Both the position numbers and the translations under genes were made by a program. This document shows positions 29,845 through 40,429 of a stretch of 64,000 bases of DNA, piece by piece. Numbering within the stretch: the stretch's first letter is position 1; the number at the start of each line of letters is the position of its first letter. Below the pieces are notes generated by a model. The model was given only the letters and a program-made list of their open reading frames with translations, did not search any database and was not told the origin of the DNA. This DNA is from Bacteroidota bacterium (GTDB lineage Bacteria; Bacteroidota; Bacteroidia; Chitinophagales; Chitinophagaceae), in NCBI GenBank assembly GCA_013288945.1, contig JABDAZ010000010.1, forward strand, positions 1 to 64,000, in the 5' to 3' direction.

Positions 29845-30238
29845 ATAACAATTGCTTTACCTGTTTGACAAACCGGCTTTTATGCTCTTTTTCCAAGGAT
29901 AAATGAAAATGAAAGATGTTCCATTCATACACCAGGTGATCATGGAAACCGGATTGAAACAGCCGTTTGCTCTGAAAAAAATTTACATTTTGACAGGTAG
30001 AAAAAAACCGCTCCAGCAATATTATTTCCTTTTTCCTAGGATGGGTATCCAGTTCTATTAGAAAATCAGGATTGTAATGCACCCCCCGTTTCACAAGGGG
30101 CACCAGTTTTTTTGAAATGGTCAGGTAATCAACTAAAAAATTATGGATATTTTTCCTGTACGGGAGCTTTACATGAAATGCACTGAACCCTTCCGACAGT
30201 TCTTTTTTTAAATCCTCTTCAAAGTTAAAATCTTTCAA
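29801..30238 (-). CDS. Hypothetical protein
   Basis: 145-aa ORF in the same tightly spaced minus-strand cluster. Confidence 0.55.
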   Translation of the reverse strand: MKDFNFEEDLKKELSEGFSAFHVKLPYRKNIHNFLVDYLTISKKLVPLVKRGVHYNPDFLIELDTHPRKKEIILLERFFSTCQNVNFFQSKRLFQSGFHDHLVYEWNIFHFHLSLEKEHKSRFVKQVKQLLFVFVSDKKSHFYGY

Positions 30239-30253
30239 GTTTTTTTGATTGGG

Positions 30254-30577
30254 TCAGTCAACTTCCAGTTCAAACTGGGGGGAAACAAGGGATTTAGCAT
30301 GGGCTGCGTTGTACAAATCATCCAGTTGTTTGTATTCTGCGGTTTCCTCTCCCCATTGAAAAAAAGTGTCTTCAGTATCCAGGTTCTCTGTGTCAAGGTA
30401 ATTAAAAGATATAACACTTTTTTGCGAGTCTTCAAAAGTATACCTGCACAGGATAAAATGGTTGTCATTAAAATAAACCGTCAGGCAGGTTGTATTTTCA
30501 ATGAGGTACCATTGCACTTCATTTTTGTCCGTCGCTTCTACCAGCGGCCCTGCATATATCAGTATATTTTCAGCCAT
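30254..30577 (-). CDS. Hypothetical protein
   Basis: 107-aa ORF (MAENILIYAGPLVEATDKNEVQWYLIENTT) between two same-strand genes. Confidence 0.55.
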   Translation of the reverse strand: MAENILIYAGPLVEATDKNEVQWYLIENTTCLTVYFNDNHFILCRYTFEDSQKSVISFNYLDTENLDTEDTFFQWGEETAEYKQLDDLYNAAHAKSLVSPQFELEVD

Positions 30578-30587
30578 GTATTATAGT

Positions 30588-31199
30588 TTAAAGTACAAAA
30601 TTAGTCTGGCTTTCGCGGATTTCATCAATAAATGTATTAATAGATGTAATGTCTCTTACAAACCTGGTAAGATCAAGTTCTGGCGCTCTCTGGTAACCTG
30701 CGGTGAGAATCAACGTACAGTAGGCGGAGATTTTAACAATACACGTATCAATTCTCCTGATCATCCCTGCAGATGTCTCCGGTCTGCTATCCGCATTTAA
30801 TCTGACGATTTTCTTGCATTCTATCAGGCATTCCTTTAAATCACCAAGCCTGAGATACACTGCATCGAAGGTCGGACGATTTATATAGTCACTGATATGC
30901 CGTGTTAAGTTAACACATTTGGTAAAATTTGCTTCCAGCGACTTGCTGACAACCTGGTCTCTTAATGTTGCTGTATTTTGCTTGATAGCTTCCGACGTTG
31001 CCTTTATCGTTGCCTGTTCACGGATAGCAAAAAGTAGTCCTCCAACAGTCAGCACTGTGCCAGCGATTGTAACAATATTTGGAATGGTACGTTCAGAAGG
31101 TTTAAGTGCAAGGATCAGAACTGCGGATAAAGCAGCACATGCGATCAGGGTGAAAATGATGAAGGCTTTGTTGGGATGTTTTTTTGCGGTCGTAATCAT
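30588..31199 (-). CDS. Two-TM membrane protein with cytoplasmic helical region
   Basis: TM1 AFIIFTLIACAALSAVLILAL, TM2 IVTIAGTVLTVGGLLFAI, then an amphipathic helical C-terminus. Confidence 0.7.
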   Translation of the reverse strand: MITTAKKHPNKAFIIFTLIACAALSAVLILALKPSERTIPNIVTIAGTVLTVGGLLFAIREQATIKATSEAIKQNTATLRDQVVSKSLEANFTKCVNLTRHISDYINRPTFDAVYLRLGDLKECLIECKKIVRLNADSRPETSAGMIRRIDTCIVKISAYCTLILTAGYQRAPELDLTRFVRDITSINTFIDEIRESQTNFVL

Positions 31200-31208
31200 A
31201 AATAATTC

Positions 31209-32999
31209 TTATCTGAACAGCATCCTGTCAGTATAATGAAAATCATTAGTATCGTAATAACTCAGCGCCCATTTATTGGTATGGTAAAGAAATACTGGCT
31301 TTTGAACAATTTTTGGTGCTTTTGCAGTTGTCTTTTTGATGACCTGGTTGGCATCCCGGAAATGAAAATGATCCACCAGGGCCAGCGCTTCCAGTGCGAA
31401 CACTGTAGCGACATCCTGGTCGCGGATGGAAATCAGATTATCCCCGTTTTCCTGCTCGCCACCCAGGGCGAGGTTGGATGACCCGCAGAATACTTCTGCA
31501 TTGGCTGTATTAAAACCGCAAACCACGAATTTATGATGGACCTGGTGGCCGATTCCTACAGACGCCTCTTGGTTAAATGGGGGCGGTAATTGCGCGCTGA
31601 TGGGTTTCCCGGTTACTATAACCCCAGTCTTGGAGCCGGGTTTGTACAACGTTATACCGCCGGGGTTATCAGAAATGCCATAACTGAAAATAGCCTGATT
31701 GGTATGCAGACCGCGGAGTGCGGGAAATATGGGGCCTGTGCCGTTATCCCCGGTATCCATGACCGCAAACAGCACGCTGCTCTTTTCGCTGATTATCCTT
31801 GTTGTAATGGCATCCAGATAGCTTTTTGCAAAATCCTCCGAATGCGGGGAGAAGGCAAAATCCATCGTGGGGTTTTTGGCCGGGAAATGAAAAGCCTGCG
31901 TGGCAAGGGTTGATTTACTGAAGTCAGGTGCACTTTCATTATCCGCCCAGGATTTATCAAATACCTGCCCGTACAGCCCGGCAATATCCGGGTCACTGAA
32001 AATCAGCAGGTGGTTGGAATTGACATACATGCCGGTAACAGAAAAATTGGTGGAACCCGTCAACAACTTGACCGGGGTACCGTCTTTTTTTAAGATAAAC
32101 ACCTTGTCATGGGCATACCGGCCGTATTTCCCACGCTGAATGGCGGCATCCCCTGTTTTGACTTTGTTGAAAGCCGTGGTAAACAAATTCTCCGGGGAGG
32201 GGGAGACCTTCCCTGTTTTCTTATTTTTTTTATCTAGGTGCAATGCTGCACTGTCGAGGATCATCCGGATACGTCCCGCCGCCGCCAGTTTTAGAAAGGC
32301 AGCCACTATATCCGGTTCATTGAAATCATAAGCAAATACATCCACTGACAGTTTATCTTTTTCAATCTCTGCAAGCAGATCAAAAATCCGCTTGCGGGCC
32401 GTAAATCCTGACCAGGTATATTCATCCATATACGTGAAGGGGTTGCCATCTGCATTCTTCCCCGCTTCTTGGCTGGTATCAAACTGCAGCGGCCGGCTTT
32501 TTGGCTGCAGGACGAGTGTCTTACCAAAATGATGTTCGAAGGCCTGTGATTGCACGAAACCGCGGGTAAAACCAAGCGCAATAGTGCCGCTGCTGAAATA
32601 ATCTACATTTACTTTAATATCCGCCGTCAATGATTTGTCGAGGGGAAGCAAAATGCCCTTGTCATCAAAATACCGGGGTGTTGCATGATAGATGTATCCG
32701 CCATACTTCAGGTTCTCGTTTTTCAGGTTGCCGGGGACATGCAGCCATCGGAACTTTTGGATGGGGGCATTGATGCTCGAATTCGCCGGTTCTGTTTTGT
32801 TCTGCGCATGCACCGAAGGGTCCTTAAACTGGAGCAGGTTATATATATAGTATTCAGGCTGACCGGGTGGGGTGCACGAGATGGTAAAACCCGCGAGGTT
32901 GGCTGTCTTTGTTTTAACGAGGTCAAATGTCAGCAGGGTTTTTGCGTCACCGGTGTATGCTCTTACGCTGAACCCGTTTTTGTTCACACTTGTTTGCAT
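31209..32999 (-). CDS. Phospholipase D superfamily nuclease-like protein
   Basis: Two HKD-like motifs: YAHDKVFILKKDGTPVKLLTGSTNFS and VHHKFVVCGFNTANAEVFCGSSNLALGG. Confidence 0.88.
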   Translation of the reverse strand: MQTSVNKNGFSVRAYTGDAKTLLTFDLVKTKTANLAGFTISCTPPGQPEYYIYNLLQFKDPSVHAQNKTEPANSSINAPIQKFRWLHVPGNLKNENLKYGGYIYHATPRYFDDKGILLPLDKSLTADIKVNVDYFSSGTIALGFTRGFVQSQAFEHHFGKTLVLQPKSRPLQFDTSQEAGKNADGNPFTYMDEYTWSGFTARKRIFDLLAEIEKDKLSVDVFAYDFNEPDIVAAFLKLAAAGRIRMILDSAALHLDKKNKKTGKVSPSPENLFTTAFNKVKTGDAAIQRGKYGRYAHDKVFILKKDGTPVKLLTGSTNFSVTGMYVNSNHLLIFSDPDIAGLYGQVFDKSWADNESAPDFSKSTLATQAFHFPAKNPTMDFAFSPHSEDFAKSYLDAITTRIISEKSSVLFAVMDTGDNGTGPIFPALRGLHTNQAIFSYGISDNPGGITLYKPGSKTGVIVTGKPISAQLPPPFNQEASVGIGHQVHHKFVVCGFNTANAEVFCGSSNLALGGEQENGDNLISIRDQDVATVFALEALALVDHFHFRDANQVIKKTTAKAPKIVQKPVFLYHTNKWALSYYDTNDFHYTDRMLFR

Positions 33000-33197
33000 G
33001 ATGGTATAGGTTTTAAGGGAAATAATGAGCGGAGACAGAGAAGCAATACTTTAAAGATAGGAGTTTGAAGCAGCCCGTTTACGGGGTCACAATTTTTCTT
33101 TGTTTTTCAAATAGTAATATATAATATTTTTTAAGGGTAAAACAGTATACGTGACTGCCCGCAGTGAATAAATGCAGTTTATTTTCCTTTTCCAATT

Positions 33198-33945
33198 GAC
33201 GGAGTAAATTTCTAATAGGTAAACCATCCCGCTGGTTCTTAATTAACGGCTTTGTAAACTACATCGAACCAATAGAATTATTTCATGTCCCATTTGGAAA
33301 AAGAAGAGCCATAGGAACGAATAGGTTTAGTATCCCTGGCTTTCCTTGTATATATTTATCGGGGGCTTTACATACGTCATGGTCAGAAGCCTTAGATAAT
33401 AATACGCAACCATTTCATGCAGTTGTTATCGCAATCACAGGCCATTATATGTAGTTGACGTTGTACCATTGAACTTTGTGAAGCCGCCAACAGCAAGCGA
33501 AGACTTTTTTGGGACTTTATATAACTACAATGATTCAAATGACGCTTTTATAGATTATGCAATTATTTTTCCACTCATAACAGCGTGCCATTCAAAAATT
33601 AGTTATAGTGAATCTTACGCTGGCGAAGTAAAATTTAAATCAGAATATATAATACCTCAATTGCTTTTACAATGGTATCGTGATAATCAAATTATGGTAG
33701 ATGGTATTCGATATCTTTCCTGCACAGCAGAAAATAAATTCCCTGATAAAGTATTTGATAAATATAATTATGTTATCCCAGCAATTGAAATGAAGGAAGA
33801 AGGATATTGTTCATCTTTAGTACACAATTATTCAGCTACTCCCGTATATAGCCATTTAGAAAAGACAATTGATTCAGAATTTGAAATGTTACAGAATATT
33901 ACAAGGGAGTTGAATAAGAAAGGTTATACTCCGCTTCCTTTATAA
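33198..33945 (+). pseudogene. RES-domain toxin-like gene, frameshifted and missing its 5' part
   Basis: Frame 2: NYIEPIELFHVPFGKRRAIGTNRFSIPGFPCIYLSGALHTSWSEALDNNTQPFHAVVIAITGHYM*; continued in frame 1: VVDVVPLNFVKPPTASEDFF...SEYIIPQLLLQWYRDNQIMVDGIRYLSCTAENKF. Confidence 0.65.
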
Positions 33946-34398
33946 AATTCATAATCATGACTATTCAAGAAGCTCGGTTCGGGGCTGCGGAATATGAGTA
34001 TTTAATAAACAGATATTTTGCAAAAAAAAAATTCTTTTGTCGAGTATAAATTTAGGCTTAGAGAAATTAATATAATACCGGTAAGTAAAACATAGTTAGA
34101 AGATTGGCAAATAACCTGTGTAATGTCAACTGATACAGAAATGGACCTGATATTAAGTGATTGAATGTTGAAAACCATAATAGTGAAAAAAGCATAAAGT
34201 GACAGGTTAGTTCTTCTTTTCATGAAGTTAAATTGCCTATTGGCGTTCGCATCGACTATAGGATGTTAATTTATAATCTCATAAAAAAAAATCGATTTCA
34301 ATTCAAATTAATATTGTTTCGTTAATTTGTCTCTCTTAGAAAGATTACTACTTTTTTAATTTCAGGTTGATACAACAAAACCCTTAAACCCATCGCTA

Positions 34399-37254
34399 AT
34401 GGAAGAATTTCATTATCTCTTTCAAAATACAGGGGAGACCGAATACAATGATGTTGTCTATGATCATGTTTTTGATCTTTCCAATAATGAATTCACTTTT
34501 CTTATTAAGCCTCAAAATACAATCTACTGGAGATTTGGAATAAGATTGTCAGCCACTCCTGAAATAGAATTTTATCATCCGTCAGGACGATATCAAAAAA
34601 AAGATACAGCGGATGTTCATATAGCCGCAGGTGAATGGAATGGACAAGTTTGGATCTTGCCAAACCGGTTTCAAATGGCACAATATTATCTCCCAAATCA
34701 AGAGCATATTTTAAGCCGCTTCGAAAAATATGAGCCTTTTCAACCAGTTGAATGGCAGTTAAGATTTTTAGTAAATAGAGGGGAAGGAAATGTTTTACTC
34801 CTGGGATATAAAATCGGTAATGACGTATTTTCCCAACAATATGCCATAGCTGAAAATTATAAATATTTTAAAGTTTTTGCGTGGGCAGACAAAAGCAATT
34901 TCTCTTTGGATTGTACAATATCACAAAGATCATTTGGGCCGTTTTCGATAGGCAATATCACTTTTAGAAATGGAGATATGTTCGATGACCTGGTAATGGA
35001 TGAAACTGATATTATATTATTGCCTGCGTCAAGCCAGGGAACTGCGACAAAAAACATTCTTGCAAGAAGCGAAGAATTAGGAATCCCGCCTCCTGTCGAA
35101 AATGATATTAGTTCGGTGCTAACTTATGAAGTAACCACAGCATATCAAAAGCGATTAAGAGCAGGCTATGCATATTCAGTAAAAAATAACGAATCGTCTA
35201 TTGAAATAATTAAAACTCTTTGTAAGAGTATTATATCGACATTTTCCAAAGAGTCAGCTCAAAGAATTAACATCCCATTATTTGGCACAGGAGGAGGCTC
35301 ACTCAGCCCCGAAGCAGTAGCTGTTATATATTTGGATGTGCTGAACAACGATACAGTTAATCTAAAATTTATCGTCAGCATTGTTGATGATAGTGTTTTT
35401 ATAAAAGTAAAGAATGCCTTAGGGAATTTTAATACCCCAATCAATAAAAATGCACCTGATGTAAAATCCAGGTTGCATTCAGATACATTTTCCATTGATG
35501 AGGCAGATGTCCTCAATTACGATTTAATTGCTGAAAATTTTTTTACTATTCTTAGCGATAAAGAAACCAACCCTCCTTTGAATGTTGGGATAATTGCTCC
35601 TTGGGGGAGGGGCAAGACCAATTTGATGAAACGTTTAAAAAATAAATTCGACGAAGAAAGAACTAAACTACTTTCAAATAGCCCAACAGTTAATAAGATG
35701 CCCTCAATAAAAACGTTGGGAAGATGGATTAATAATGAAGCACCTATATTAGGGGTTAAACATAATATTCCCTATTCTACTGTTTGGTTCAATCCGTGGA
35801 ATTATCAGAGCACGGATATGATATGGGCAGGCCTCGCCGATGCAATAATTGAACAAGTAGTGGAATCAATTCCCGGAAAAATCGACCAAGAGATATTTTG
35901 GTTTCAATTACGCCTGGCAAGAATTGACAAACAGGAATTAAGAAGAGATGTCCAGACAAGGTTTGTTTATTTCATTTCCAATTTTATCATATGGATTTTA
36001 GTCGGGATAGTTGCTATCGCATATTTTATTTTGTCAAAACCTGTGATTGCATGGGGGGTGATTGGCGTCGGTGGTATAATTGGCACTATTACCTCTATCA
36101 TGAATTTTTTGAAACCTTACAGGACTAATATTTCAAAAGCGTTTGATAAATACACTAAGCCGCCAAAATATCCGGAAAAGCTTGGCACTTTTCATGATGT
36201 GCAGACTGATGTAAATAGGGTGTTGGATTTATGTATAGATAAGCGGAAACCTCTGGTAATCTTTGTTGATGACTTGGATCGATGCTCCGCTTCAAAAGTA
36301 GTAGAAGTCATCGAAGCGATAAATGTTTTTATCAATGGGATGTATAATAACAAATGCTATTTTGTCCTTGGGATGGACGCAGAAATGGTCGCTGCTGCAT
36401 TAGATGCTTCGTATGAAAAGATGAAAGGCAGGCTTGGAAATAAAGAAATGGAGCAGGGATCTATAGGCTGGTATTTTATGGATAAATTTATTCAGCTCCC
36501 GTTTTTCATCCCGGTGATGAGCGAAGCAAAAAAAGGTGAATATCTTGACATTCTAATAAAAGAAAAAAATTACAATACAGAACAGCAAAATCAGATTGAC
36601 ACAGGAAAAGTTAAAGATTTATTTGAAGGCATCATGTCAACTAATAGCAATGTGGCGTCATCTAACATGATCGCTCAATCAGGGCTAACAATTGAAGAAA
36701 AGAATGCGTTGGACAAGATGATCTTAAAAAACCAAGTTGAGTCGCGTGGCCAGGAAGAAGAAATAAAAAAACAGGTGCTGTCTTACGGAAGATTTCTTAA
36801 TTCCGATCCGCGTTCATTAAAAAGATTTACAAACCTGCTCAGGTTCTATTGCGGGTATCAATTTCTAAGGATGAAGAAAGGAGAAGATTTTGCGGAGGCA
36901 AAAGTACTTGCCAAATGGCTCGTCGTCATGATCAAGTTTCCGCAACTTGTACGCTGGATTCAATGGGACGCTGATAACAAAACTGGTCCGATTATCTCCT
37001 CAGAAAACAAAGCAACAATCCTCGATTCGCTTATAAAAAACTTCATGCAGAATAATAATGGTAGCGGGAAAACTTACAAAGATTGGTTACAACTGTCATT
37101 GCCAATAACTTTCTATCAGACCGAAAAAAGAAAAAAAATAGATGACCTTGACGAAATAACTTGGATTAAGTCAGAAACAATGTTTGAAATATTGATGTTC
37201 GAATTTTCAGAAAAGCATTATTTCAAAAATGCATTTGTATGCAATGTTTGGTGA
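34399..37254 (+). CDS. KAP-family P-loop NTPase with macro-like N-terminal region
   Basis: Walker A VGIIAPWGRGKTNLMKRL, Walker B LVIFVDDLDRCSASKVVEVIEAINVF, inserted TM pair; N-terminal segment with MDETDIILLPASSQG...RINIPLFGTGGGSLSPEAVA. Confidence 0.85.
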   Translation: MEEFHYLFQNTGETEYNDVVYDHVFDLSNNEFTFLIKPQNTIYWRFGIRLSATPEIEFYHPSGRYQKKDTADVHIAAGEWNGQVWILPNRFQMAQYYLPNQEHILSRFEKYEPFQPVEWQLRFLVNRGEGNVLLLGYKIGNDVFSQQYAIAENYKYFKVFAWADKSNFSLDCTISQRSFGPFSIGNITFRNGDMFDDLVMDETDIILLPASSQGTATKNILARSEELGIPPPVENDISSVLTYEVTTAYQKRLRAGYAYSVKNNESSIEIIKTLCKSIISTFSKESAQRINIPLFGTGGGSLSPEAVAVIYLDVLNNDTVNLKFIVSIVDDSVFIKVKNALGNFNTPINKNAPDVKSRLHSDTFSIDEADVLNYDLIAENFFTILSDKETNPPLNVGIIAPWGRGKTNLMKRLKNKFDEERTKLLSNSPTVNKMPSIKTLGRWINNEAPILGVKHNIPYSTVWFNPWNYQSTDMIWAGLADAIIEQVVESIPGKIDQEIFWFQLRLARIDKQELRRDVQTRFVYFISNFIIWILVGIVAIAYFILSKPVIAWGVIGVGGIIGTITSIMNFLKPYRTNISKAFDKYTKPPKYPEKLGTFHDVQTDVNRVLDLCIDKRKPLVIFVDDLDRCSASKVVEVIEAINVFINGMYNNKCYFVLGMDAEMVAAALDASYEKMKGRLGNKEMEQGSIGWYFMDKFIQLPFFIPVMSEAKKGEYLDILIKEKNYNTEQQNQIDTGKVKDLFEGIMSTNSNVASSNMIAQSGLTIEEKNALDKMILKNQVESRGQEEEIKKQVLSYGRFLNSDPRSLKRFTNLLRFYCGYQFLRMKKGEDFAEAKVLAKWLVVMIKFPQLVRWIQWDADNKTGPIISSENKATILDSLIKNFMQNNNGSGKTYKDWLQLSLPITFYQTEKRKKIDDLDEITWIKSETMFEILMFEFSEKHYFKNAFVCNVW

Positions 37255-37641
37255 TGATGTAATTTTCTCAAAACTTAAATGGCGAGAAAGATAAATGTTT
37301 CTAACAGAATGAACAATTGTATTTGAGCAAAATTCCTTCGATTACTTTTTGAGCTCCATAAAGAAAGCCCACTGATATTTATCTTATAAATAATCATATG
37401 AGCTATAGCAATGTTTGCAAAAAGGATATTATTTAAAATTAAAAATTGAAATATTTAATCTTTTCTTTTAATGCAAAAAACTAATAAACTACAATGCAAT
37501 TTTTGGAACCCTGATGCCTGACAGGAAATTTTGGTGTCACAATAAGTGACATTAATTCATGCGGAAATGTCTCGATTATATACTCTTTAATTACGGTAAA
37601 AATAATTTTATTTATTGCCCCTATTATTACCCCTAAAAGAG

Positions 37642-37674
37642 AACGCCTTGTAAAATATTGAATTACAAGGCGTT
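37642..37674 (-). terminator. Hairpin downstream of tRNA-Phe
   Basis: Perfect AACGCCTTGTAA-(9 nt)-TTACAAGGCGTT, 3' of the tRNA on the minus strand. Confidence 0.6.
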
Positions 37675-37687
37675 ATAATCTAAAAAG

Positions 37688-37760
37688 TGGTGTGGGGCGG
37701 GATTGAACCGCCGACACAAGGATTTTCAGTCCTTTGCTCTACCAACTGAGCTACCGCACC
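37688..37760 (-). tRNA. tRNA-Phe (anticodon GAA)
   Basis: Reverse complement GGTGCGGTAGCTCAGTTGGTAGAGCAAAGGACTGAAAATCCTTGTGTCGGCGGTTCAATCCCGCCCCACACCA folds as a cloverleaf with anticodon loop CTGAAAA. Confidence 0.95.
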
Positions 37761-37945
37761 AACTGCTGTGCAGTATTAAAACCAATTATACAACTTGCTA
37801 CTAAAATTATATTTTTAATATTGTTTTTTATAACCGGGTGGCAAAAATAGGGTTTATTAATAAAAATACAATGCCTCAAAGCCATTTTCCAAATAAATTA
37901 CTTGTGCCTTCGCTTTTATGCTTTGCAATTTGATTCGCAAGCAGC

Positions 37946-40231
37946 CTACATTCCGTATTCGCTTAAAAATTTTATGCGCATTATTTTCAGTTGTTCCCAG
38001 GTATAGTTGCCATCGTTTAATTCCTGTTGTGCCAATTGCAAACTGCTTGTTTCGCAACCTTTAAAGTAATCAATAATTTCTTCCTGTTCATATTCATCCA
38101 GCATTTCATCAACGGCGTAATTAAGATTCAATTTTGTGCCGCTGCCAGCGATGGTTTCCATGTCTTCCAGCAACGCGTCGAGGCGCATATCTTTATTCTT
38201 GGCAATGGTTTCCAGCGGAATTTTTTTATCAACCTGTTGTATAATATAAACTTTATTAACGCTTTTATTAACCACGCTGCGCATTACAAATTCATCAGGT
38301 TTTTCGATGCTGTTTTCTTCAACATATTTTGTAATTACTTCTACAAAAGGTTTGCCGTAGCGTATGGCTTTTCCCTTGCTTACACCCTGGCATTTTTCGA
38401 GTTCCTCAATTGTTGTAGGATATAATGTTGCCATATCCTGCAAAGAGTTTTCAAGAAAAATTACAAATGGCGGAAGGCTTTTTTTCTTTGCTTCTTTTTG
38501 TCGAACTTCTTTTAATAACTCAAATAATTTTTCATCTGTTGCGGCTGTAGTTGCCACATCTGCATTTTCTTCTTCATCATCGGCAACAGCATCTTCAAAC
38601 AAATTATTTAAAACAATTTTAAAAGAAGTTGGCTTCTTCAAAAATGATTCGCCTTTTTTTGTCAATTTTAAAACGCCATATTCTTCAATATCTTTTTGCA
38701 ATAAACCTTCCAATAATAACTGGCGCATTAATGAGTTCCAGAAATGCTCCGGCTCACCTTTTCCAATTCCAAATTCCGGCAAACCATCATGGCGGTACAT
38801 TTGATTTTGCGGCGTTAATTTTCCGGTAACTATATTAACGGCATAATCATTTGCAAAACGTTCGTCCAATGCCTTTACAACTTTTAATGCTTTTACCGCA
38901 TTTTCCTTTGCTTCAATCCTTTCTTTCGGATGAAGGCAATTGTCGCAGTTGCCGCAATTTTCTGCAGTATAGTCTTCACCAAAATAACTGATTAATACTT
39001 TTCTGCGGCACACGCCAGATTCAGCGTAGGCAACGGTTTCATTAATAAGCTGAGAAACTATTTCACGCTCGGTTAATGGTTTATCCTTCATCAAATGTTC
39101 CAGCTTGGAAACATCTTTGTGCGAGTAATACAAAATACATTTTCCTTCCAAACCATCACGCCCGCCGCGGCCGGTTTCCTGGTAATAATTTTCTATTGAT
39201 TTTGGAATATTATAATGCATTACAAAACGGATATCCGGTTTATCAATGCCCATTCCAAAAGCGATGGTTGCAACAATAACCTGGACATCTTCGTTCAAAA
39301 AAAGATCCTGTCTTTCTGCGCGCAACTTGCTATCCAAACCTGCGTGGTATGCAACGGCTTTAATGCCGTTTGCCATCAGCATATCCGCAAGTTCTTCCGT
39401 TGTTTTGCGGTTAAGCGTATAAATAATTCCGCTTTTTCCTTTATTCTGAACAATGAATTTTACAATACTTTTTATGGTTTGATCTTTATTAATCTTCGGT
39501 TCAATCTGGTAATATAAATTTGGCCGGTTGAACGAAGACATAAATATTTTAGGCTTGCGCAAACCGAGATTTACAAGAATATCACTTTGCACTTTTGGTG
39601 TTGCAGTAGCTGTTAATGCAATCACCGGAACATCAGGGCTAATTTGGTCCATCATTTCGCGGAGCCTTCTGTATTCCGGGCGAAAATCGTGGCCCCATTC
39701 TGAAATACAATGTGCTTCATCTACTGCAAAAAAAGAAATTTTTAAATCGCTGAAGAAGTCAACATTTTCCTGTTTGGTTAATGTTTCCGGAGCAACGTAC
39801 AGCATTTTTGTGTGGCCATTTAGCAGGTCATCATGCACCTCTTTTATTTGCTTTTTATTTAATGTAGAATTTAAAAAATGTGCGATATTATCTTTGCTGC
39901 TGTAGCTGCGCACCAGGTCAACCTGGTTTTTCATTAATGCGATTAACGGGCTCACAATAATTGCAACGCCTTCGCTAATAACGGCGGGCAATTGGTAACA
40001 CAAACTTTTTCCGCCGCCGGTGGGCATTATTACAAAAGTATCGTTGCCCGCCATCAGGTTTTGGATGATGGCTTCCTGGTTGTCTTTAAATCCTTTAAAA
40101 CCAAATTTTTCCTGTAATTGTGCGAGCAATTCTGCAGAAATTTTTTCAGCAGGCACAACGCTTTTTATTGTCTTTTTAGATGCGGGTTTTTTGGGTGTGG
40201 TTGTTGCCATTTCAATATTTTTCCTTCTCAC
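37946..40231 (-). CDS. recQ: ATP-dependent DNA helicase RecQ
   Basis: [76 protein letters not shown], zinc motif CRRKVL..CGNCDNC, HRDC region. ORF start may be slightly internal ([13 protein letters not shown]). Confidence 0.96.
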   Translation of the reverse strand: MRRKNIEMATTTPKKPASKKTIKSVVPAEKISAELLAQLQEKFGFKGFKDNQEAIIQNLMAGNDTFVIMPTGGGKSLCYQLPAVISEGVAIIVSPLIALMKNQVDLVRSYSSKDNIAHFLNSTLNKKQIKEVHDDLLNGHTKMLYVAPETLTKQENVDFFSDLKISFFAVDEAHCISEWGHDFRPEYRRLREMMDQISPDVPVIALTATATPKVQSDILVNLGLRKPKIFMSSFNRPNLYYQIEPKINKDQTIKSIVKFIVQNKGKSGIIYTLNRKTTEELADMLMANGIKAVAYHAGLDSKLRAERQDLFLNEDVQVIVATIAFGMGIDKPDIRFVMHYNIPKSIENYYQETGRGGRDGLEGKCILYYSHKDVSKLEHLMKDKPLTEREIVSQLINETVAYAESGVCRRKVLISYFGEDYTAENCGNCDNCLHPKERIEAKENAVKALKVVKALDERFANDYAVNIVTGKLTPQNQMYRHDGLPEFGIGKGEPEHFWNSLMRQLLLEGLLQKDIEEYGVLKLTKKGESFLKKPTSFKIVLNNLFEDAVADDEEENADVATTAATDEKLFELLKEVRQKEAKKKSLPPFVIFLENSLQDMATLYPTTIEELEKCQGVSKGKAIRYGKPFVEVITKYVEENSIEKPDEFVMRSVVNKSVNKVYIIQQVDKKIPLETIAKNKDMRLDALLEDMETIAGSGTKLNLNYAVDEMLDEYEQEEIIDYFKGCETSSLQLAQQELNDGNYTWEQLKIMRIKFLSEYGM

Positions 40232-40429
40232 AAGAATGTCTGATCAAAGTAGTTTAAGATAATTAATAAGCCGGAAACAGATAGAAGTAATTATTAACGT
40301 TCATGAAAAACGATAATATCCGGGGTTTTTAAAAGGTGTGCGAAGTTACTTAAAATCGGCAAGCTGATGGACAATATTTGTTAAAAATTTATCATAACCT
40401 TTAAATTAAGCTATTGGAAAACCATAATT

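Noticed and set aside
31236-33068. Plus-strand ORFs of 63-127 aa
   Set aside because: Antisense to the PLD-type gene and its upstream region; Cys/Arg-rich shadow translations.
1-37687. Complete integrative conjugative element
   Set aside because: Only mobilization genes are present; no conjugation machinery, and the recombinase is cut by the window edge, so element limits cannot be defined.
38027-40262. Several plus-strand ORFs of 66-146 aa
   Set aside because: All are antisense to recQ, which has complete helicase motifs.
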